Part shown: positions 57,533 through 64,000 of the stretch, piece by piece | Position numbering within the stretch: the stretch's first letter is position 1 | How the letters are laid out: each line of letters starts with the position of its first letter | NCBI GenBank assembly: GCA_004519485.1 | Contig: CP038128.1 | Coordinates: forward strand, 575,001 to 639,000 | Direction: 5' to 3' | Source: Nannochloropsis oceanica | Lineage: Eukaryota; Sar; Eustigmatophyceae; Eustigmatales; Monodopsidaceae | DNA length: 64,000 nucleotides | Notes under the pieces: model-generated | What the model was told of the DNA's origin: nothing | Seen by the model: the letters and a program-made list of their open reading frames with translations, nothing else | The model's database searches: none | Position numbers and translations under genes: made by a program

Positions 57533-58063
57533 AAGACGAGAGACGAGGTAGAGCATGAGAAACGATGAGCGGTGGGAGGGAGAGTAAAGTAGTTGATGGA
57601 AGAGAAAGAAACGTTGAATCCAAATTTTTGTGAAATAAGAGATGACAGAGTGTGAGGATTTGTGTTTTCGTCCTCTTTAAATAAAGGCCGGGGATATTGT
57701 AGCGGCCCTCATCGCTCCCACAAAACAGATGGCTTTTCATGTAAATAATGAAACTGAGTGAATGTAGTGAGAGTATGAGTGAAAAAAGAGAAGGTAGGAT
57801 GAGGAGAAGAAGGATCCAATACCGGTCTAACAGAGCCAAAGCAGCCTCGAGAATGAAATTTATAGTAAGAAGAGACCAATTAAGAAAGAATGGATAACGA
57901 ATTTAAAGCATGTTAAGATCGTCTTCCTCCTCTTCCCGCTGCTGCTGTGGCTGTTGATAATGCTTGAATTATTGCACCTTTTTGTTCTCTTCTTTCCTGA
58001 TCGTCAGGATCGCTTGTGTGTAGTTTTTGCCTCTATTATTATAATAGAGATGTCCATAGGATA

Positions 58064-58095
<32 letters not shown>

Positions 58096-58393
58096 TCCTC
58101 TCTTTCGCACACTTACGCCCAAATTGATGTAACTGGTGTCGATACTGGTGTTGTTCTGCTTGTCCTGCTAGGATGTGAAGCCGAGCATAAGAAATAGGCG
58201 CGGAAAAGCCGACCCGAGGAGGCACATACACACACGCACACTTGGGGTCATACGATCACAAATTTTGGCTATTCAGACACAAGACACACGATGCCAGTGG
58301 AAGACAGAGTTCTGAAAGGAGCAGATGGAGTAAAAAAGAGGTGGGAAAGGGTTCACATAACGGAAATTATCGCTCTTCCCTCAAGTTGTCCGC
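57533..58393. other. Convergent spacer with an (AC)n repeat
   Basis: 861 nt between the CRT-like stop and the DUF2854-gene stop. A dinucleotide (AC)n of about 25 nt lies at 58071-58095. The remaining sequence is AT-rich with no recognised gene; it should hold both 3' UTRs. Confidence 0.55.
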
Positions 58394-59653
58394 CTATGCA
58401 GACGCAGGCGTAGAAGCCGCCTCCGTCTCAGCCTCCTCTTGCTTGGGCTCCGCTGCTGACTCTGGTCTCTCGCCTGTAATGAGTTTGATAGCCACGAGAC
58501 GCCTTTCCGCATCAACTTTTTCCACAGTCGACCACACGCCAGGGCCAAAAAATTTGTCGTACCGAGCAATCCGTTCAGGCTCCACCCACAACCGGTAGGG
58601 AGTATCATCACTCTTAAACACCATCGAGAAAGTCAGCTCGCCATTCTCCACTCCCTGCTTCAAGTATTGCAATTGGGGAAATTCCTTGTTAGGCATCACC
58701 AGCCCGAGGGCTTGAACAGTCGTGTCAAGGTGGGCGTCGTCTCCGTACCGGTGACGGGTTACGTCCTTCTTGACTTTTTGGATGATGGGGGTGGCCTTGG
58801 CTTCGTATACACGGTCGGCTTCGGGAGTGCTCTGATGAAGAGAGAGAAGTAGAAACAGAGAGAGTGTGAGGGCATGACAGTGTAAAAAGAATGTGAAATT
58901 TCGTTTGATCATAATTTCGACTGCATCTTCTTGTTTTGTTTCGCTTTCTTTTTTTAACATACCTCGACGGGAACGGGGTTCAACTGTGCGTACTGTAAGG
59001 AAAGACCAATTAGGAGAATGGGGATGCCGTACACAAAGCCGACGCCTGACAGACCCTCCGAGCCAGAACTGATCAGGTACTGAGGGGAGTGAGGAGGGGG
59101 AGGGAGAAGGGTGAAGCCAAAAGTCGTTGCGTAGCCACATTGCAAGGAACAAGAAGAAAAAATTGAAGGATCATTTGCTGAAGGTAATAGTTCTTCTTGA
59201 AACCCATTGTCCATGTCTCATCGGCTTTGGACGTACCTCAGCGAGACTGCCAATTGTGATGAGGCCACCCAGGGCCAGGCCCACGGTGGCGAGGGAGAAC
59301 CCGCGAAGCTCAAAGGGCACGTCGGTGCCCACCGCCTTCTCGCCGCTTTGCTCCGCATCCCGCAGCACTGTCAAGGCCCTTTCAAAGTTGTGTGTACGCG
59401 TAGTGGTGTGAGGTGAGACACATTCTGTGGTAATGTCTGAACCCGTCAACGTCACACCCCGATCGCAACTTTCAAGCCTGCCTCACCTTGCCAAGCCCAT
59501 CCCCTGCACGCTGGCAGTCTTGCATCCTTGCTGTAATTGAGCTTGTTGTCGGGTAGCGGTGGTGGCAAGGCTGAGGGGTTTGGGGAGGACAAAGGCAGTG
59601 GTGGTCGAACTGATGCAGCAAAGAAGAAGCCCGCCGAGTGTTGTTGACCTCAT
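58394..59653 (-). CDS. Plastid-targeted DUF2854 membrane protein
   Basis: DUF2854 proteins are found in cyanobacteria and plastids; their role is not established. Four exons join in phase: 59653-59487, 59378-59237, 59079-58963 and 58831-58394, giving 287 residues. Exon 1 starts MRSTTLGGLLLCCISSTTTAF and continues VLPKPLS, a signal peptide with the Phe-type plastid cleavage motif. Two membrane spans follow (FSLATVGLALGGLITIGSL and GFVYGIPILLIGLSLQYAQL, the latter followed by NPVPVE). The soluble family core has ATPIIQKVKKDVTRHRYGD, AHLDTTVQALGL and ARYDKFFGPGVWSTVEKVD. The DVTR.RYGD..HL and FFGPG signatures are diagnostic. The C-terminus ends in an acidic Ala/Glu tail. It lies head to head with the SufE-BolA gene, 383 nt away. 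Confidence 0.88.
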
Positions 59654-60036
59654 GATTGGCTGACGACAAATCTTGTTATGAACTAAGGGAAAGACGGCGG
59701 GTAATGAAGAAGTGTCGATATAGTTGTCATCGCGCGTTGCTGGCTTGAATCGTAGTGACCTTCGTGTACAGAGAACAGAAAAAGAGGCAGACACGGCTCG
59801 GTCACGACCCAAAATATAATACAACATCGTCATCGCCTTACTTCTCGAAAAACAGGGGGCCCAAAGCATCAGCGTTGGCCCTTGCCCTTGCATGCAGTGC
59901 TCTTAAGTAAGCCCTTATTTTTTGTCGTCAGGGTGAGTACTTTCAATTATCTGACGCAACAAATGCTCTCCCACCATTCACAGTCGCTCCTGTGCCGTCT
60001 ACCTCCTCACCCCCACCTTCATCCAAGAACAAGAGA
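59654..60036. promoter_or_regulatory. Short divergent promoter of two plastid-protein genes
   Basis: 383 nt between the starts of the DUF2854 gene (minus) and the SufE-BolA gene (plus). The small size makes a shared bidirectional promoter likely. A TATATTTTG-like AT patch (about 59810-59822) is the only element that stands out, and I do not assign it. Confidence 0.5.
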
Positions 60037-61169
60037 ATGCGACCGCTCTCACCCGTCCCACTGCAACTAGGCCTCGTCCTCCTCATCATCGTGGCGCTGG
60101 CAAGAGTCACGCAGGGCTTTGTCGTGGTGGTGCCGAGGCAGCAGGTGGGAAGGCCGTCATGTAGGCAGACTGTTGTGTCCATGTCCTCCACCGAGATTGA
60201 CGAAAGCAGTTTGGGTCTCACTCCCCGTTTGCTTGAGGTCTCCCGTGCCTTTCAGCTGATGGACGAACGCACGCGCGTGCAGCACTTGTTGGCCATGGCG
60301 GGTGCACTCAAGCCTTTTAAGGACTTCCGGAAGCTGCCTGAGAATAAGGTGCCCGGGTGCTTGTCCACAGTGTATGTGCATGCGTACTTGAAGGAGGGCA
60401 AGGTCTATTTCGAGGGGGATTCAGACGCGCAATTGACCAAGGGATTGGTGGCGTTGTTGATTGAGGGGATGTCGGGATGTGAGTCGCATGAAATTCAGGC
60501 GGTGAAGCCGGAATTTATTAAGTTCGCGGGGATCGCGGCGAGTTTGACGCCTGGGTGAGTCATTTGTGAGAGGGGAGGGAAAGGGGGGTAGGGGTAGTAA
60601 TGCAGGAATACTGATGATAAAAAAGAGATTCATGGAAGAGAAGAGACAGAAGGTCTTGACACTCTTCGTCACTGAATGTACTGATTAATCTAGGTCTTGA
60701 GGCCAAAGGAAAAGAACATGTTGCTCACTTTTCCTTCGTGCCCCTCCCTCACTCTTTTCCCCTCCGCCACAGCCGCAACAACGGCTTCCTCAACATGCTT
60801 GCCATGCTCAAACGCAAGGCCGTTGAAGCCGAGGCAAAGGGGGAGGGCACAGGCCAGGAAGAGCCCGAAATCGAATTCGAAGAAATCATCACCAGGCCTG
60901 TCTACAGCAGCACCATGAAAAAACTTATCAATTTCTTAAAGCCGAAACAACTAATCCTCACCGACGATTCGGCTCAGCACGCCGGGCATGCAGGTGCAAA
61001 GGGCTTGGACGGTGAGAGTCATTTTAGTCTCAAAATTGTGGCGGACTGCTTCGAGGGCCTTTCGTTGGTGCAACGGCACAAGTTGATTTACACGGTTTTA
61101 ACGGCCGAGATGCAGCAGATCCATGCCTTGTCGATTGATGCTAAGACCCCTGCCGAGGCAGGATTGTAG
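60037..61169 (+). CDS. SUFE1: SufE-BolA fusion protein, plastid-type (SUFE1)
   Basis: SufE accepts sulfur from the cysteine desulfurase (NFS2/SufS) for iron-sulfur assembly and stimulates it; a BolA domain binds monothiol glutaredoxins and may control SufE. Exons 60037-60554 and 60773-61169 join in phase 2 at GG/CCGC to give 304 residues. A signal peptide (LGLVLLIIVALARVTQGF) is followed by VVVVPR, an ochrophyte plastid-type presequence. The SufE domain has KPFKDFRKLPENKVPGCLS with the active-site Cys, FEGDSDAQLTKGLVALL and GMSGCESHEI. After the splice, GRNNGFLNMLAMLK completes it. A 40-residue linker leads to the BolA domain (SHFSLKIVADCFEGLSLVQRH, IYTVLTAEMQQIHALSIDAK), which has the C-terminal HALS motif. 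The order is the same as plant SUFE1. The 218-nt intron is near the end of the SufE part. Confidence 0.95.
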
Positions 61170-61579
61170 TGGAGGGGAAGGAGAGGGAGGGAGGGAGGAA
61201 GTGAGGAAAAGGAGAGTGAGAGGGAGAAAAGGGGACGGGGGGAGGAGAATAGGAGGATGTCTTGAAAGTATATCTTTATAAAACTCATGCACGGTTTCTG
61301 TGCGTTTCGTAAGAACGGCATCCAATGGCCTAATTTTGAACAGATAGAAGAGAAAGGCACAGGCTGGAATGGAGGTACTGAAAGAAGGGAAGAAGAGAGA
61401 CGCCAAAACTTGACATGGTAGGCATGGCGCGTAGGCCTGGGGGAGATGACGCAGCTCGCGTTGAATGGCAAGATGGTGTGGTTGTTATTGCTGTTGTCTG
61501 CGTTTTTTCCCCTTTACTTTTGCACATGGTTGATTTGGCAATAACGCCAATCCTGCGCGACTCCCATCCACGTCTTCTT
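61170..61579. other. Convergent spacer
   Basis: 410 nt between the SufE-BolA stop and the next stop on the other strand. GGGA-rich near the start; the minus-strand frames that cross it have no protein character. Holds both 3' UTRs. Confidence 0.5.
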
Positions 61580-62740
61580 CTACTCCTGCAACCAAGCCTC
61601 CTCCATCCCCTTCCTCTCTACCCTGCCAACACCAGCGAGGCTTATGCCCGTCCTTGTCACATCATCGTTCGTCTCCACCCTCCCCCCTGTCTGCCTGTAA
61701 AGGTCATCCAAGAACTCCACCGATTCAGTATCGCTCCCAAACCACCTCCCAGCCTTCCTCCACAGCCTCCCCCACATTGACGCATACTCCACCAAACTCT
61801 CCCTACTCTTCTCCTTCTTGACCCTCTCCAACGCCGGTAAAACCACCGATGAAAACAACAACAGGGCACCCACCTGTTCCTCTACTCCTCCCCCCAATTC
61901 ATCACGCGTCCATTCCAACAGAGAAGGCATCGGCAACAGCACTAATCCACTCTCCCCCTGCCCGTACGGAGCAGGCAATGGGGAGACCTGATCCAACTTT
62001 GCCACTTCCCCAACGGGAATATCCTCTTGCGAGCGCAAGACTGCGGCGAGGTCCGCCCAAAAGGCAACGTGCGTGGCAAGGTACTGCTCTTGCTTGCTTC
62101 GGATCGCAGTCTGTGCGGCCTCGAATGCCTCCATTCGTACCCGCTCCATGAACATGCCGTCGCACCCGTTGGCCGTCGGCATAAGTACTTCGGTAAAAAG
62201 CGTGTGCACATGCATATACTCTTGCAATGCATCTAGGTACGCTTCAAGCTTAAAGATGAGGCGGCCTCTGTCTCCGTCACTTTCAACCCGGGCGGTCACC
62301 CATGCGTTCTCGACCTGGGTCCGGAATTGCTTCCACGACGAGACGCTCGACAAGATCCTCAGCAGAGGGTCATACGGTTTGGCGTCGCCCCCATATGCCT
62401 GCAGTGCCTCGAACCATGCGATCTCGATATCTCCCTCCTCCTCGTTACCGTACGCCCGGACGTCCGGCATGGTGCTGGCGGAGGCGATTGTGCTGCTGGG
62501 CCGCGTGCGGATAGGAACGGCTGATAGAATGCCTGGGTGAACGAGGGGATAAGAGACAAGGGCGAAAGAAGGCGGGTGCTTGCCCCCCGTTGCTAGGGGT
62601 GGGAGGGAGGCAGGAGGACAAACGGTGCTTGGCTTACCTCTTGTCGGTGGCCTGAAGGAGGAAAGGAGGAAAGCTTGAACGTCAACGAGGAGGAGGCTCA
62701 CAGCGAGGCCCGCCGCTCCTACACGCCGCAGGGTCGACAT
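61580..62740 (-). CDS. Unknown plastid-targeted protein
   Basis: I do not recognise this family. The ATG at 62740 gives MSTLRRVGAAGLAVSLLLVD and VQAFLLSSFRPPT, a signal peptide with a Phe-type cleavage site, so plastid location is inferred; a second in-frame ATG at 62806 would only lengthen the N-terminus. A strong donor (AGAG/GTAAGC, 62637) and an acceptor at 62521 define a 117-nt intron, so exons 62740-62638 and 62520-61580 give 347 residues. The intron is a multiple of three without a stop, so retention would give 386. The mature part is mostly alpha-helical: GDIEIAWFEALQAYGGDAKP, SWKQFRTQVENAWV, LIFKLEAYLDALQEYMHVH, FWADLAAVLRSQEDIPV, LVEYASMWGRLWRKA. No transmembrane span or catalytic motif is seen after the signal peptide. 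Confidence 0.7.
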   Translation of the reverse strand: MSTLRRVGAAGLAVSLLLVDVQAFLLSSFRPPTRGKPSTVCPPASLPPLATGGKHPPSFALVSYPLVHPGILSAVPIRTRPSSTIASASTMPDVRAYGNEEEGDIEIAWFEALQAYGGDAKPYDPLLRILSSVSSWKQFRTQVENAWVTARVESDGDRGRLIFKLEAYLDALQEYMHVHTLFTEVLMPTANGCDGMFMERVRMEAFEAAQTAIRSKQEQYLATHVAFWADLAAVLRSQEDIPVGEVAKLDQVSPLPAPYGQGESGLVLLPMPSLLEWTRDELGGGVEEQVGALLLFSSVVLPALERVKKEKSRESLVEYASMWGRLWRKAGRWFGSDTESVEFLDDLYRQTGGRVETNDDVTRTGISLAGVGRVERKGMEEAWLQE

Positions 62741-63063
62741 GCTTCTGACCCAGCCATGGGAATAAGTTGGGGGATGGAAAAAAGGATATAAATTGGTGAC
62801 AGACATTCACGAAGCAGCTGCGTGTGTTGTTGGAGAGAGTCGGAGGAAAAGGACATGCGGCCCGGGCAAGACGCAGCTCGATGGCTCTCCAAGAAGCCTC
62901 AGGAGGCTCGCCATTTCTGTCCCCTTCCTCCTCCAAAACCTGCCCACCCACTCCCTTTACACGACGCACAGCGCACAACCAAGGCGTTCGCAGCATCCCA
63001 GACGTCCGTTGCCTTTGCCTGTCTGTCTCGCCTGTTTGCCCAGGCAGCTTTCGCTCCAAGACG
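62741..63063. promoter_or_regulatory. Short divergent promoter
   Basis: 323 nt between the start of the unknown plastid-targeted gene (minus) and the carrier gene (plus). Probably a shared promoter; no motif assigned. Confidence 0.45.
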
Positions 63064-64000
63064 ATGATGAAGCTGCTCAGGTTGCCCCTCGCCGTCGCCG
63101 TCCTGGCCTTGGCCTCATGCTGGTTGGGCGAAGGCGTGCATGCCCTTAAGCCCGTCCCTTCCAAGACTGCCGTCAAGACCATACCCCCTCCTCCTGCGCG
63201 CAAGGCAGACGTCAGCCATAAGCTCAATACCTTCGACATGATGATTGCGGTATGTGCCTCTTGAAGGGGAGGGCAGGAAGGAGCACTAGTACTCACGCAC
63301 GGCCCCCGTCTCACACACACAGGGTGGCTTTGCAACGGCCATGGGCGACCTGGCCATGCACCCCATCGATACCATCAAGACGGTCCAACAGGCGGCGCCT
63401 GCGGTAAGCGCTCAGTGGGAGGGTGGGGAGCACAGAGGCGATGGCAATTGACCTCCCCATCCTTCTCCTTCCATCTTCATCATTTGCCACCACAAATACA
63501 GGGCCTGAGCATCGTCAAGGCCTGTGGCAAGATTCTAAAGGACATGGGGCCAATAGGCTTTTATGCAGGTAAGTTTAAATTACCCCTATTTGCACACTCC
63601 CTTTTCCTCCTCGTCACCTCCCCCCCCGCGGACCTTCCCTCCCTCCTTTTCATATCAGGTGTGGTGCCTTACGTGACGATGGATGGGTTGTCCGGTGCCA
63701 TTAAGTTCGCAACATACGAGTGGGGAAAGAAGCTAGTAGCGCCTATTCTACCACCTGCATTGCATGCTTACTCGCACTTCGTGTGTGCAGCGGGTGCTTT
63801 CATTTCGTGCTCCGTGGTGATGGTACCCGGCGAGTTGCTCAAGCAACGGTTGCAGGTAGGTAGGGTTGGAGGGGTAATGTAAAGATAGAAGAAGCGGGTG
63901 TAAGCGTGGGCCATTCATATGATAACGGTGTACGGAGAGACTATGTAAAAAGTATTGCCCCCTCGCCCTGCTCGCGCTTCTCCTGATGTAGACGTCCTTT
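63064..64000 (+). CDS. Mitochondrial-carrier-family transporter with a signal peptide (3' end beyond window)
   Basis: Carrier-family proteins exchange metabolites across organelle membranes by three repeats of two spans. Exons in phase are 63064-63249, 63323-63403, 63502-63568 and 63659-63855; the gene continues past the window, perhaps with an exon starting at 63992. It starts with a hydrophobic signal-like segment (LRLPLAVAVLALASCWLGEG). Repeat one reads GGFATAMGDLAMHPIDTIKT with the P-x-D-x-x-K signature, then ACGKILKDMGPIGFYAG. GVVPYVTMDGLSGAIKFATY and a basic loop follow. Repeat two has CSVVMVPGELLKQRLQ with the second P-x-E-x-x-K signature. PIDTIKT and VP.E..KQR.Q are shared with S-adenosylmethionine carriers (SLC25A26/SAMC), which is my best but tentative subfamily. 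The presence of an N-terminal signal-like segment is unusual for mitochondria and suggests ER or plastid location. Confidence 0.8.

Noticed and set aside
1-64000. Search by eye for transposons, LTR or virus-like elements, CRISPR arrays and rRNA/tRNA genes
   Set aside because: No reverse transcriptase, integrase, transposase or capsid-like frame, no long terminal or inverted repeats and no tRNA-shaped sequence were recognised; small or very old pieces could have been missed.

Overview
The window is nuclear DNA from a unicellular eukaryote, most likely a photosynthetic stramenopile (ochrophyte). A compact eustigmatophyte such as Nannochloropsis/Microchloropsis is my best guess, made from recognition and not from any search. 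The evidence is: spliceosomal introns with GT-AG borders and short-to-medium length in most genes; dense genes on both strands with 100-1300 nt spacers; mitochondrial, ER, nucleolar and SNARE proteins of ordinary eukaryotic type; and several genes whose N-termini look like bipartite plastid presequences of the red-lineage type (hydrophobic signal peptide followed by a Phe at or near the cleavage point, as in GatB, the ATP/ADP carrier, the DUF2854 protein and SufE-BolA). Exon borders were fixed by hand from splice sites, reading-frame phase and family similarity. Where the phases did not close I say so.

Layout. 1-1.7 kb: intergenic, with a 200-nt TCC/TTCC tract. 1.7-3.1 kb (-): TIM17. 3.7-6.9 kb (+): GCFC2/PAXBP1-type splicing factor. 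7.6-10.6 kb (-): calcium-dependent protein kinase whose N-terminal exons look like a Vta1/LIP5 domain. 11.2-12.5 kb (+): a gene encoding only the C-terminal endonuclease half of MLH3. 12.6-14.4 kb (-): TRM13 tRNA methyltransferase. 15.2-28.2 kb (-): one uninterrupted 4308-codon BEACH/WD40 protein. 28.8-33.1 kb (+): RRP12. 34.0-36.5 kb (-): NADPH-cytochrome P450 reductase. 37.0-39.1 kb (+): plastid-type GatB. 39.7-40.8 kb (-): YKT6. 42.0-44.3 kb (-): plastid ATP/ADP translocase. 45.5-49.4 kb (-): calpain-7. 50.0-50.7 kb (-): small inner-membrane protein resembling complex I ESSS/NDUFB11. 51.2-52.2 kb (-): TOM1/TOM3-like membrane protein. 52.6-54.4 kb (+): two unknown genes. 55.8-57.5 kb (+): CRT-like transporter. 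58.4-59.7 kb (-): plastid DUF2854 protein, divergent from 60.0-61.2 kb (+) SufE-BolA fusion. 61.6-62.7 kb (-): unknown plastid-targeted protein, divergent from 63.1 kb to the window end (+), a mitochondrial-carrier-family gene cut by the window edge.

There are no operons; each gene stands alone. A theme can still be seen. Plastid and organelle supply genes (iron-sulfur, ATP import, tRNA-Gln amidation, a thylakoid or envelope DUF2854 protein) are frequent, and four of the six genes after 55 kb look organelle- or signal-peptide-bearing. I saw no tRNA, rRNA, CRISPR array, transposon, retroelement or virus-derived element. The items most worth a second look are the Vta1-kinase fusion, the stand-alone MLH3 endonuclease half, the intronless 12.9-kb BEACH gene, and the unrecognised plastid-targeted protein at 61.6-62.7 kb.
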